A stretch of 64,000 bases of DNA from Pyropia yezoensis. Taxonomy: Eukaryota; Rhodophyta; Bangiophyceae; Bangiales; Bangiaceae. The DNA is taken from NCBI GenBank assembly GCA_009829735.1, contig CM020620.1, forward strand, positions 27,436,951 through 27,500,950, read 5' to 3'. Numbering within the stretch: the first letter of the stretch is position 1; each line of letters starts with the position of its first letter. Below the pieces are notes generated by a model. It worked only from the letters and a program-made list of their open reading frames with translations, did not search any database and was not told the DNA's origin. Of this stretch, positions 29,290 to 40,800 are shown in pieces. The position numbers and the translations under genes were made by a program.

Positions 29290-32200
29290 ATGCTAAACGA
29301 CGAGAACGCCGCCGTGGCGGCGGCATTGGCTGCGGCTCGTGTGGTGACACGCGCGACGGACGAGGACGATTACTACACTTTCGACGGCGGTGCAGACGAC
29401 ACGACAAGGACGGCGGCGGCGATGGCGGCAAGGATGGCGTTGGCGGCAAGGTTGGGCGCGGCACCCACGGCGGCGGCGGCAAGGGCGAGGGAGCCATCCA
29501 CGGCGGCGGCGGCAAGGGCGAGGGAACCATCCACGGCGGCGGCGGCAAGGGCGGGGGAGACAGCTCCGGCGTCAACGGCAGGGGCGGGGGCGCCAACCAC
29601 GGCGGCAACGGCAGGCGAGACGGCGGCTGGTGTGGCAGGCGAGTCGGACCGACCGCAAGCGCCTAACGCGACAGCTGCGGACGGTGTGGCGGGTGCGGCG
29701 GGAGCGGTGGGTGCCGCGGTTGCGGCGGGCGCGCCGGCTGCGGCCGGCGGCGACGAGGCACCAAGGCCCAACTCCCAGTCTACGGACGCCACGACAGCCG
29801 CCAACCCAGCCTCTGGGAGCAAGCGCACAAGGGACAAGGTGCGAAAGGTGTGGGGGTACTTTGAGCAAGGCACCAAGGACTACAGTCCCACATCTAGGAC
29901 TAAGGAGGTGTTTTGCCTCTTCTGCGTGCGCGCCAAGAAGAGCAGGACACCCATCAACGGCAGGGCTGACGTGATGGCCACGCACCTGGCTACCAAGTGC
30001 AACTTTGCGACGCGTCGAGCAAGACTGGACGCGGCCGAGGACGACTCTTCTTCCCCGTCTCGCAAGCAACGTAAGCTCAACGCATCGGCATCAAGCGGCA
30101 GCGGGACAAGCACCGGCGGTCCCATGGATTCCCATCTGACGCGAGCGTGGACCCCCAGCATGACCAGGGAGTTCCAGGACGACCTTCTGGCCGCCCTCCT
30201 CTTCTCATCCATCCCGTTCAATGTGCTGGACGCTCCTGCCTGGCGCCACCTTTTTTCCAAGTGGATGCGCGGACTCAAGGCGCTTCCCGACCGCAAGACC
30301 ATGCGTGGCCCCGTCCTGCGTCGTCTGCTGCAGGCGGTTATCGACGCCTTTATGAAGATCTACTTCAAGGGAGCCTACGTTACCATCTCCTTTGACGGGT
30401 GGAAGAGTCGGGCCGCCCGCAAGCTGCTGGGGCTGGTGTGCACCAACGTGGGCATGACTGACGGGGTGGTGTCATCGGACTTCCGCGGGACGGTCGACAT
30501 CACTGGCGTCCCGGAGACGGCGGAGCTGGTGAAAGGCGCTGTGGAGGAGGAGGTGCAAAAGGCTGGGGCGGCGGGCGAGTTTGCCCTCCCGCAGCCCACC
30601 GGAGAGCGTCTGGCCACGTGCCCGTCGATGGTGGTGGGTCTGGTCAGTGACTCGGCGAGCTCGAATGTCCTGGCCAAGAAGATGCTCGCCTCTGCCAACG
30701 AGTCCCTGATCATCGTCGCCTGCTTCCCGCACCAGCTGAACCTCATGACGGGCGGCATCCTGAACCACGAGTCGTTGGCCCCCATCGTCGCTAAGATGGT
30801 CATGGTCGTCGGCTGGTTCAGGAACTCTACTAAGTTCATGGGCCTGCTTGAGGCCCTGATGGTGAAGCGCCTGGCGTTCGTGACCAAGGGGGAGACACGC
30901 TGGTACTCTCATTACGGCATGGCGCACCGGCTGCTGGAGCTGAAGCCGGCGCTCGACCTGTTCTCCACGAAGTACTGCGACGATGCGGCGCTGCTGGCTA
31001 CCATGAATGGCGGCGCGGTCATTGACGAGCTGCGTAGCCGCCGCTTTTGGTCCATGGTGCGTGTCCTGTGCAAGATGCTGCTGCCGATCGTCAAGGAGAT
31101 TGGGATGGCCGAGCGCCGCAACGCCAACCTGGCGGACGTGGCCTCCTCATTTGGCCGCCTGCACGCCTACTTCCTCAAGCTTCGTTCGGAAACGGCAACG
31201 CTGGCGGCTGATGGGTCTGGCACCTTGGCCCCCCCGTTTGTGCTCGCTGCCGACCCTTCCGTACGCGCCATCATCCACCAGCTCAGCGGCGCGACCCTCA
31301 AGATCTTGCAGTGGCGCTTCACGCGATACTACAACGTCAGTGAGCTGGTGCTCGCGCACGTGCTGGACCCTGAGCGGGCTCTGACAGGCCTGTGTACGCA
31401 GCACGGGTGCTTTGCGGCTGTGGACAACGTGGTCGAGCACTTTGTGCGCTTGGCCGCGCGCTTCGGGACGCTGCAGGGTGAGCAGTCGGCGGCGGTCACG
31501 CGGAGGGCCATTGCGGCCTTGGTGAAGTATCTCGCTGACGGGCCCGACTCCCTCTTGTTGTTCAACCCCAACGGCACTACTGCCCGTATTCCCGCGGTGG
31601 TGATGTGGGCCATGTGCTCCGAGTTCAACGGAACGGCGCTCCAGCAGGTGGCGCAGCGGCTCCTGTCGGTGTGCTGCCACGCGGCGGAGATGGAGCGCGT
31701 ATGGTCGGGGATGGGCCTTGCCAACACGCCGGCGCGCTCCCGGCTCGACGTGGCCCGCCTGACAAGCATGACTCGTGTGATGCTGCACCTGCGCGCGGAG
31801 CACGCCAAGGACAAGAGTGCAAGGGAGGCGTTTACGCCCGGCTGTCTGATGGAGGACGAGGAGGACATCGCCGTCGCTGACACGGACGGCGTACGTTCCA
31901 GCCATGCTCGTTCTCAGGCGCCCCCGGACGGCTCCACGCCTGAGGTGGCTCGCGTGAATGACTTTGACGAGCTGCGGGAGACGGGCCGGTCCCTGCGGGA
32001 AGAGCTGGACGAGGAGTTAGCTCTGTGCAGTCGGACGGGTCATCCTACGCCCGACGAGCTCGACGCCCAAGACGTTGACGGCGGTGGCGCGGAGCGGGAG
32101 TTCTCGGACGAGGTTGCAATGGCAAGGTACAGCGAGCTGCTGCGTCGCTGCGGCTCACAGGGGTCGACCGGTGGACCCGCAGTGCCGTCGCCCAGCGGCA

Positions 32201-32337
32201 GAGGCGTGCCAGGGGCGGCAAATGGCGTTGGAGACGCGCGGACGGCGGCGCCAGTTGTGCTGCTGTGCAAGGTCTTCGACTCCTCGTGGTACCTGCGAGA
32301 CGCGATCAGCAAGTATGGAGTGGAGCTCGAGGCGTGA
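29290..32337 (+). CDS. hAT-family transposase with BED-type zinc finger
   Basis: 1015 residues from ATG 29290, one uninterrupted frame. Residues 30-190 are an Ala/Gly/Thr-rich linker with AREPSTAAA repeats. A BED-like finger lies at about 195-240 (VWGYFEQG, FCLFC, then H and C in MATHLATKC). The RNase-H-fold core follows: FDGW at 368-371 (first Asp 369), GLVSDSASSN (second Asp 454), CFPHQLNL (C478, H481; the hAT CxxH motif), then TRWYS. The last catalytic Glu is likely in AEMERVWS near 800, which also marks the C-terminal dimerisation region. The 200-residue acidic tail is variable. The enzyme would cut the element at its inverted repeats and join it elsewhere, leaving 8-bp duplications. All key residues are present and the flanking ends match, so it may be active. 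The retrotransposon now separates it from the element's left end. Confidence 0.92.
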   Translation: MLNDENAAVAAALAAARVVTRATDEDDYYTFDGGADDTTRTAAAMAARMALAARLGAAPTAAAARAREPSTAAAARAREPSTAAAARAGETAPASTAGAGAPTTAATAGETAAGVAGESDRPQAPNATAADGVAGAAGAVGAAVAAGAPAAAGGDEAPRPNSQSTDATTAANPASGSKRTRDKVRKVWGYFEQGTKDYSPTSRTKEVFCLFCVRAKKSRTPINGRADVMATHLATKCNFATRRARLDAAEDDSSSPSRKQRKLNASASSGSGTSTGGPMDSHLTRAWTPSMTREFQDDLLAALLFSSIPFNVLDAPAWRHLFSKWMRGLKALPDRKTMRGPVLRRLLQAVIDAFMKIYFKGAYVTISFDGWKSRAARKLLGLVCTNVGMTDGVVSSDFRGTVDITGVPETAELVKGAVEEEVQKAGAAGEFALPQPTGERLATCPSMVVGLVSDSASSNVLAKKMLASANESLIIVACFPHQLNLMTGGILNHESLAPIVAKMVMVVGWFRNSTKFMGLLEALMVKRLAFVTKGETRWYSHYGMAHRLLELKPALDLFSTKYCDDAALLATMNGGAVIDELRSRRFWSMVRVLCKMLLPIVKEIGMAERRNANLADVASSFGRLHAYFLKLRSETATLAADGSGTLAPPFVLAADPSVRAIIHQLSGATLKILQWRFTRYYNVSELVLAHVLDPERALTGLCTQHGCFAAVDNVVEHFVRLAARFGTLQGEQSAAVTRRAIAALVKYLADGPDSLLLFNPNGTTARIPAVVMWAMCSEFNGTALQQVAQRLLSVCCHAAEMERVWSGMGLANTPARSRLDVARLTSMTRVMLHLRAEHAKDKSAREAFTPGCLMEDEEDIAVADTDGVRSSHARSQAPPDGSTPEVARVNDFDELRETGRSLREELDEELALCSRTGHPTPDELDAQDVDGGGAEREFSDEVAMARYSELLRRCGSQGSTGGPAVPSPSGRGVPGAANGVGDARTAAPVVLLCKVFDSSWYLRDAISKYGVELEA

Positions 32338-32480
32338 TCCAATGTATAACAGTGGGTGTTTCAATGCATTGAAATTGAAATATAGGTGTGCTACTTTGTG
32401 CGTGACACGCTCTCAAAAGGGCGTGACTACGCCGTGATCGGGCGTGATCGGGCGTGATCGCACGTCACGCGCGGGTTTTG
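32338..32480. repeat. hAT right subterminal region with GCGTGA motifs
   Basis: AT-richer after the stop, then GCGTGAC and GCGTGAT repeats (two adjacent GATCGGGCGT units near 32437-32460). The arrangement mirrors the left end. Confidence 0.75.
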
Positions 32481-32501
32481 GGCGCGTGATACCCAAGCCT
32501 A
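32481..32501 (-). repeat. hAT right terminal inverted repeat
   Basis: Exact reverse complement of 7815-7835, ending CCCAAGCCTA. Followed at once by CCTCCCTA (32502-32509), the second copy of the target duplication. Confidence 0.92.
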
Positions 32502-32509
32502 CCTCCCTA

Positions 32510-34112
32510 GCATACCCCACCGTCACGCGACGCAACGCGACCTATATACAGTACACCCACCTGGTGTGTGGTTCCGGGGTGTGACGGGGGGGAGGGGGGG
32601 GGGGGGTGCGGGGTGGGGGGGGCTCCAGGGGTTTTCCAGCCCTCCAGCCGCCCTTTTCTGCCGCCACACTGGAAAAACAAGGGGGTGCCGGTGGAGGGGG
32701 GGGGGCGGCTCCAACAGTCGTCGAGAAAAGGAGCCCCGCCGGTGGGATAGAAAAAGGGTCATGCCCCCCCCCCACCCACCCGCTTCTTTTGCTCGTGTGG
32801 CAATGGGGGCGGCCCAGCCACCGCGGGGCGGGGTGGTGGCCGCGCGGCACCAGACACGCAGACGCTGTCGCGTGCACCCGATTGGGCAGCGCCTCCAGCA
32901 ACGCGGCGGCCCACCAGCCCCCCCCCCCCCCCCCCCCACCCCGGCACACCGCCCACGCCCCAGCCAGTTTGCCACACTGGGCACCACAAGCGCGGCCACC
33001 CGGCAGGACCACCCCACCCCACCCAACCCCCCCCCCCCTCCCCCCCCCCGGGCCTTTGGGGCGGGCAGCCAACCACCTCTCCCCCTCTGGCTGGCGCGTC
33101 TGCCCGGCCGCAGGGTCTCGTGCGAGTCCCACCCCCCCACCCCCCCCACCCCCTCTCTCTCTCTCTCTCGCTCACTCTCTCTCTCTCTCCTTCTTCCTCT
33201 CTGCAAGGCACACGCACGCTCACAGACGATGAGGGTTGGGGGAAAACGATCGGCCGCGGCGGGCGTTGGGTCGTCGTGAGGGACACAACACACCTCAACG
33301 ACGACGTGAGCGCACGACCCCCCCCCTTCCCCCCCGCCGACGCCACAGCCCCCTTTGTATAGTGAAATAGCGAGTGCACGCGGCCCCTTCTGCCCTCCCT
33401 CTCCCCCCCCCACCGTCTCTCAGCCGCGGGGCGTGGTCTGCCGGGGGGTGAAGTCACGCGTTTGGCCCACGCCGGCACGCGAGCGCGGTGCTGCGCGCGG
33501 GGGGGGGGGGGGGGGGGGGGTTTGGTTTTGGGAGTGCCGGCGGGGGCGGCACACCCGCGCCACCCCCACCAGCCGAGCGCGCGCAGCTGGCGCGGAGCGA
33601 CGAGTGTAGTGGAAATGGGGTTTCCCGTCCGTACGTGGGGCGGTGGCGGAGCGCCCGCGAGGGGCAGCGCCAAAAAAAAAAAAAAGGGATTGGAACATTA
33701 CAGCAGCAGTGGGGAGCCACGCGCGGCCGCGGAGAAGAAAAACGCGCGCGGTCCTCTACAGACGCGCGCGCTGGCGCAAAAGAGGGTGAAGCGGGGTGGC
33801 AGGGGGGATTCCGTCCCCCCACCCCCTTCACCCCCCAGCCGGTAGGTAGGGTATGGGATGATGGATGGGGTCGATGGGTAGGGGGGGGGGGGAGGGGGGG
33901 GTTGGGAAGGAGGGGTGAGGGGGGATCCTGACCTGAACGGGTCTATGTACTGTAGATAGGGCGGGGGGAGGGTGGGAGGGGGGGGTGGTGGTGTGCGCAG
34001 ACTCCCACCCGTTCCCGCGGCGCCTCCCAACGACGTGCGACAAAGGTGCGGCAAGGCGGGCAGCCATGGTGGCCAGATGGCCACCACGGCTAATGGCGCC
34101 GGTGGAGGAGGA

Positions 34113-34151
<39 letters not shown>

Positions 34152-34993
34152 CGGCCGCCGCAGCAGCAAAAGACCAGAGGCACGTCGGCGTTGCCGCCGC
34201 CGACGGCGACGGCGCCCGCCCCCCCCCCCCCCTCTCTCTCCCGACGGCCACACTCGCGCAGCACATGGCGCTGCGAGACGCGGTGCCCGATTGGGCACAC
34301 ACACCCACCCACACCAGCCCCCACACACCCACACCCACCGGGGGGGGGGGGGGCCGCCCATGGGTCCACGACGGCACACCCCCCCCCCCCCCCCTTCCCG
34401 CCCTGCCTCTCTCCCTTCCCCCCCACACCCCCCCCCCCCCACCCTATCTACCCTACCCCCTCCACCACGTCCACCCCCCCCCCCCCCCCCCCCCCACGCT
34501 TCACGCTTCCCCGCCACCATTGTGCCGGCAGCGGCGGGTTCCGTCTACCTGCCTCCACCCACCCCCCGCCCCCCACCCCACCCCCCCCCACCACCCCCAC
34601 CCCCCCCGGCCAACCAACCCTCCCCACCCCACGCCCCGTTTTGGCTATATACGTACCACACCGTCTCGGTCGGCGGTGACCACCCCCCCCCCCACCCACC
34701 CAGCCACGCCCCAACCCCACCGCCGTCAGGCACACACAGGCTGGGGCCACCACCGCCGCCGCCGCCGCCACCACCGCCGCCGCCACGCCAACCCCCTCCT
34801 CCTCCACCCCCCTCCCCGCGCGCGCCACTGTCGCGGGGTGGCAGTCACACCCCCACACCACACACGCCCGCTCCGGTTGCGGGGGGAGGGGGGCGGGGGG
34901 GGGGTGGTGGGAGGTGGGGTGTTGCCCTGTGCAGACGCCCCCGTGTGGCCCCCCCCCCCCCCCCCCCACCCACCGCCACCACTACCACCACCA

Positions 34994-35025
<32 letters not shown>

Positions 35026-35828
35026 ACACCCCACCCCACCCCACCCCACCCCCCACCCCACCCCACCCCGCCCCCTCCACTCGCCGGTCGGCCGCCCCCC
35101 CCCCCCCCTGCGGTGCGCGCCTTCCGCCCGCCCCCCCCCCCTACCCCCCCCCCCCGCCCACCCCCCCCCCCCCGCCCGCCCGCCCCACCCAGCCCCGGTG
35201 TGGCGGCGCTTCCCGCCCCCACCCACCCACCCACACCACCCACCCACCCACCACACCTCCTCCTCCCCCCCCCCCCCCGCGTCCCCCCCCCCACCCCACC
35301 CCCCCCCCCACGCCCGCGCGCGCCGGCGTGGCACCGCCGGGCGGCTGACCCGCGGGCGCCTCGCGCCGCCGCCGCTGCCGCGTCACGGCTCGTCGGCGCC
35401 CGCGGCGGGCCGCCCGCCGCGCCGCGACCGCCCGCCCGCCCGCCCGCCCGCCCGCCCGCCCGCGCACCCACCCGCCCGCGCACCCACCCGCCCGCCCGCC
35501 CGCCCGCCCGCCCGGCCAGCGGCGCGCGCGCGCGCGCGCGCGGGGGCGGCCGGCCGGCCGGTCGGCCGGCCGTGTCGGCCCGCCGGCGGCGGCGGCGGTC
35601 GCGGCGCGGCGGCGCGCGGCGGCCGGTTTGGCGGCCGCCCCCCTCCCCCCCCCCCCCCGCCCGCCACGCTCCCGCCGCCTCACCGCCGCCTCCCTCTCCC
35701 CTCCCCGCCGTGCCGCGGTGCGCCATTGTGTACCGGCTCCCAGTCCCCTTTGCCCACCCTCCCGCTTTCGGAAACTCCGCCCCCCCCCCCCCCCCCCCCC
35801 CCCCTCCCCCCTCGACTATCTCTCTTCA

Positions 35829-35882
<54 letters not shown>

Positions 35883-36876
35883 TCTCTCTCGCCCTACCCC
35901 CCCCCCCCCCCCCCCCCTCCCCTCCTCCTCCTCCTCCTCCTTCCTCCTCCTCTGCTTGTTGCCGGTGGAGGGTGTGGGCGCGACTGGCGCGCGCGCTGCC
36001 TGCTCTCTCCCACCCACGCCGGTGCGTAGCGCCGAGGGAGGGAGGGAGGGAGGGAGGGAGGGAGGAGGAGGGGGTGGGTGGGTGGAGGGGTGGGGGGGGG
36101 GGGGGGGGGGGAAGTGGCAGTGGCGCGTGTGCCACGCCCACCCGCGTGCGCGCGCGGTGGCTGCTGCTGCTACCGCTGCTCCGCCAGCGGCTGCCGCCTC
36201 TGTGCCGCTGCCGCTGCGGCGGCTCCAGTCGGCTGCCGCTCCAGTCGGCTGCCGCCCCGCTGCCACTGCCTGCTGCTGCTGGCCTGCCGCCGCCTGCCGC
36301 TGCTGCCGTGCCGCGTCGCCGTCGGACGCTGCCGCTCCCCCACACCCCCAGAGCTCCACTAGGTACCTCCCCGCGCCCGCCCCCTTTGGGTCGACGGCCC
36401 CGGCTCGTTTGCGCCCGCGCCCGCGCGCGCGCGCGCCACGTGCGGCCGGCCGCGCGCAGGGGCGCGGCCGCGGCCGCGGCCGCGGCCGCTGCGCGCTGCG
36501 TGGGGTGGCCTCTGGCGGGTGGGGGGGGTTGTTTGGGGGGGTTGACGGGAGCGCACCCACCCAGTGGGGGGAGGGAGGGGGTTTGGGCGGCCGGCCGGCG
36601 TGGGCAGGCCAGGGCGGGTGCCCCTCTCTGCCGGCGCCCGCCGCGTGCGCCGCCACGACCGCGTGGCAGAGGCGCGTCGGCGCCCCGACGCGGCCCACCC
36701 CCCGCCGCCACCGCGCCACTGGGCGCTGCCGCAGCTGCCGCCGCCCGCTGCCACCGCCGCTACCCCGCGCCGCGCGTCGCGCCCCCCGTTTTTTGTTTTT
36801 TTTTCGCTCTCTCGCTTTTTTGTTGTCCCCTCTCTTCTGCTGCTGCAGCCGCCACTGCTGCTGCATCGGCTGCCTC

Positions 36877-36918
<42 letters not shown>

Positions 36919-37293
36919 CGCCGCCGCCACCGCAGCGGGCCTCTGTGGCGGTGTGTCTGCCATCGCGACGCGGCAGTCGGGGGCGGGGGTGCTGCGGTTC
37001 GTCACCCGCCGCTGCCGGCCCACCGCCGGGGCCTCCACCGCGGCCCCCACCGCGGCCTCCACCGCTGCCGCTGCCGTGACGTCGACGTTGCCGCCGTTTG
37101 CCGTCCCTGCACGGGAGGTGCGGTGTGGTGGAGGGTGGGGGGTGGTGGGTGGTGGGGGGGGGGAGCGGGAGGGGGGGGGGGGGGGGGAGGGGGGAGGGGG
37201 AGGAGGAGGCAGCACGAGTGAGAGGGGAGACGCGCACCGACGACCGCTGAGCGGGGTGGGCGGGCCACCCGCACCGCCCCGCTGGCGCCCATC
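32510..37293. other. low-complexity, strand-asymmetric non-coding DNA
   Basis: No supported gene. Tracts include CT repeats (33151-33190 and 35834-35872), poly-G of 36 nt (34116-34151), CACC repeats (34975-35075), CCCG repeats (35427-35465 and 35490-35514), CG alternation (35520-35541), GGGA repeats (36031-36064) and GCC repeats (36880-36916). Long frames here are translations of these repeats. The last kilobase may include the leader of the PP6 subunit gene. Confidence 0.6.
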
Positions 37294-37362
37294 ATGGCAG
37301 CGGCGGTGGCCAACCCGGGGGGGGCGGGCGCCGCCCCACCGGCCGCGACCGGCGCCCCCGGG

Positions 37363-37409
<47 letters not shown>

Positions 37410-37770
37410 GTCGCCAGTAGCGGCAGGCGCCGCGACCGCCGCCCCTCCCCAGTCGCCCCGCCCGGTGGCGGGGCCGGCGGCGGGGGGCGGGGTGGCCGCC
37501 GCGGGCGGGCTGTCCGCCCCGCCACCCCACCAGCGGCACTGGCCCGGCTCCCCCGGTGGTGGGGCCGCCGCCGCCGCAGCCGCAGCCGCAGCCGCTGGCG
37601 GCGGCGGCGGCCTCTCCCCCGGCCGCCGGCGGCTGGCGCCTTCCTTGACGGCGGGAACCGGCGGCGGCGGGCGCTTTGCCGGGGGTGGCCACGCGAGCGT
37701 CTTTGGCGACGGCCCGGGCACCCGCTCCGTGCGGGGGCTGTCGCTGCACCCGCCCCACGGGGGGGGGGGT

Positions 37771-37815
<45 letters not shown>

Positions 37816-40800
37816 ATGTTGGGCGCCGCCGCCGTCGGGGGGGGGGGCGACGACAGCAGCTTTCGGCAACTCCCCACCGTGCATCGGGGTGACGTGGTGG
37901 GGCGGCTGGGCGCGGGGGGGGGTACCGCGGCGGCTGTCACGCCCACGAGTGTGGCGGAACATGCTGGGGGTGGAGCGGGGGGGGGCGGCGGCGGCGGCGG
38001 TCGCCGTCGCCTCTTTAGCCGGAAACCCCACGGCGGCCGGCGGCATGCGGCCGACGAGGACGTGCCCCCGCCCGTGGATGAAGGGCGCCGCCGCGCGGCC
38101 GCGGCGCTCGGCTTGGTCAGTGGCGGCGGCGGCGGCCCCGTCGCGTCGGGCGCCTTTGCAGCTCCCGACGCGATAGGCTCCCGCGCGTCGATGAGCGCCG
38201 ACGCGGCCGGCGCCGGCGCCGGCGCCAGCGACGGCGGCGCTGGCTTGACGGGCGCCAAGGAGCGGGATAAGGAGCTCCCGCGGCCGGGCAGTGGGGCGGG
38301 AGGCGGCGGCGGCGGCGGGCTGTGGCGCAAGTTCCGCCGCTCCTTTGTGCCCCGCCGGCGGAGCCGCGCGTCATCGGCGGCGGGCGACTCGGCCGCGTCG
38401 TCGGCGGCAACCGCCGCCGGGGCGGGCGCCATGGGCGCCGACGCCACCGACGCGGGGGGGGTTGGCGGTGGCTATGGCGGCGCCGGCGGCCTCGGCGCCG
38501 CCAATGGCGGCGGCGACGCCTTTGCGCCGCCGGTAGGCTCGCGGGGGGCGTCACGGGCGCTGCCCAAGCGGGTCTTTTCGTCGCCCCCCAGCCTCGGCAA
38601 GCTCCCCCGCGTCGGCCGCCGCGCGGCGTTGCCAGATGAGGCGGACGCGGCAGACGCGGCGGCGGCCGCCGCGGCTGCGAGCGCGTCGGGGGCGGACGGC
38701 AGCTATGGCCGTGGGGGTGCGGGTGGCGGCGTCGGCGGCGGTGGCGCGGCCGCGGCGGCGGCCGCGGCGGCGGCAGCCGCCGACGGCAAGACGCGGCGCC
38801 AAAACCACCTCCACCGCCGCCTCGTGTCGCTGGGCAGCAACCACCGGTCGGAGCGGGCGCTGCACGATAACCCTGCCGGTGGTGGCGGCGGGGGTGGGGC
38901 GGCGGCCGACGGGCGGGGTGGGCGGGGGGCCGGGGGGCGCCGCCACGACCACCACCGCCACAACCACAGGGGGCGGGGGTCGGGGCGGGCGGCGGAGGAG
39001 GTACGGCGGTCCATTGGGGGGGACGCTGCAGGGGGGGTGGGGGGGGCGGCCGCCGGGGATGGCGGCGGCGGGGGGGGGGGTGGGGCGGGTCGCCACCTCC
39101 GCACCTCCCTCGTTTTCGGTGGCGGCCGCACCGTGTCGGGCGGCCGTCGCCGCGGGGGCTCCGCCGCCGCCTCTGCTGCCGTGGACAGCGCCGACGGTGG
39201 GGATGGGGATCTTGGCGGCCAGTCGGTGGGGGGCTCCCTCGCCTACCTGTCGGTGGGTGGCTGGGGCGCGGTGGCGGCCGCCCCCGAGACGACCGCCGCG
39301 GACTTTCGGGAGGTCCTCGACGCGGTCGCGGCGGGCCGGCGGCCGCTGTCGGCGCTCCTCGACGCCATGTACGATCTGTCGGAAAAGCTGCCCGCCGACG
39401 CCAAGGAGGCCCTTCTCGGCCACCTGTGCACGCCGTCGGTGGTGGGGGGCCTCCTCGACCACCTCACTACCGTGGACGTGGTGGCGGCCGCGTCGGGGGA
39501 GCCGCCGCCCAACACCCGACGCCACGGGGGGCGGCCGGGCGTTGCGCCGGGCGGAAGCAACCGCCCGTCGGCGGCGGTGCGGAGCCACCGGTACCCGTAC
39601 GTGGTGACGCAGCTCCTGTCCAACGGGCCGATCCGCCTGCGGCGGTCGCTGTACGAGTGCCCGCCGCTGGTGGACCGCCTCCTCTCTTCGCTCCGCGACT
39701 GTGGGGGTGCTGCGGGCGGCGCCGCCGGTGCCGTCGACGCGGTTGTTGTGCGCTCTGTTACCGAGGTGGTCCTGTCGGTGCTGCGGGACTCGCCCGAGCA
39801 GGCGACCGACGCGGTCCTCCGCTCCCCCGCCGTCCTCCCCGTGCTCCTCTCCCACGTGGCGTATGCGAAGACGCCCGAGGTGATCCTCCACCTGCTGTCG
39901 TCGGTGCGGCTGCAGGCGGAGCTCAAGTTTGGGCCCATCAACAAGCGGATGGTGCCGGCGCTGGCCGCGGCGGGCGTCATGAACGCCCTTGTCCGCTCTT
40001 TTGTCGCTGCCGCGGCGGTGGTGCCTGTCGACGCGGCGTCGTCGGCGACGCTCGAAAACGTGTCGCGGGTGGTCGTTGGCATTGCTCTGCGGGTGCTTGT
40101 CACCCCGCGGATGCGGGTGGTGCGGCCGGGGAGTGGGGTGGGGGCGGCACCGGGGGAGGAGATCACCCCCATGCCGTTGCACCTGCTGGGCGGCCGCCGC
40201 AGTGGCGGCAGCCGTGGCAGTGGCGGCAGTGGCGGCAGCAGCGGCGATGGGGGTGGCGAGCCTGGGGGGACCACCCCAGGGGGGCCCCTGTCGGGTGGCG
40301 CAGCTGCCGCTACCGCCGCCGCCGGTGCCGCCGCCGCCGCCGCCGCTGGCAGCATTGTCACTGGCCGTCGCGGCAGTGGCCACAGCGGCCTGTCGCGGGT
40401 GGGCTCGTCTGCCGCGGCGGCGGCCTCGGCGGTGGTGGCAGCGAAAAAGGAGGATGCTGGTGCGGGCGACACCAGCAGCAACGGCTTTGCAGCAACGTTC
40501 AACGACGCCCTCGACGAGCTCGACGTCTTTCGGCGGCCCGCGCCGCTGCTGGCGCTCCTCGACGCGGGCCTCGACGCGGTGACCGTCGGCGGCGACCGCC
40601 GCGGCTACGCCCTCTCCACCGCCCTCACCGCCGCGCGTTACCTGTTTGTGACGGCCGTGACGGGCCAGGACAGCTCCGTGTCGGGCATCCGGGGCGTGCT
40701 GTCGGGCCTCCGCACGGAAGGCTATGAGGAGGCCCTCCGCTCGCGGGTGCCGGCGCTGACCGCCCTGCTGGCGGCACCCAAGGTGGACGCCCCCGTCGTG

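Larger units (their letters stand above)
7815..32501 (+). mobile_element. hAT DNA transposon carrying an RRM gene fragment and a nested retrotransposon
   Basis: Both ends are visible: 21-bp perfect inverted repeats starting TAGGCTTGGGTATCACGCG, and a perfect 8-bp target duplication outside them. Several GCGTGAT motifs lie inside each end. From left to right it contains a degraded U1A/U2B''-like RRM gene (8031-8990), about 2.5 kb without clear genes, an inserted chromovirus (11551-29184), and the transposase (29290-32337). Removing the retrotransposon and one TGCCC leaves about 7.05 kb, a normal size for a hAT element. Transposase, matching ends and intact target duplication suggest it was mobile recently. 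The later retrotransposon insertion lies about 105 bp upstream of the transposase ATG and may have altered its expression. Seen directly: repeats, duplication, transposase. Inferred: that the RRM gene is captured host sequence. Confidence 0.9.

Noticed and set aside
34975-35075. Possible CRISPR or satellite array
   Set aside because: Plain CACC-type microsatellite without unique spacers; the genome is eukaryotic.
33985-37420. Frames of more than 1000 codons on the plus strand
   Set aside because: They translate simple repeats and homopolymers; stop codons are simply rare in C-rich DNA.
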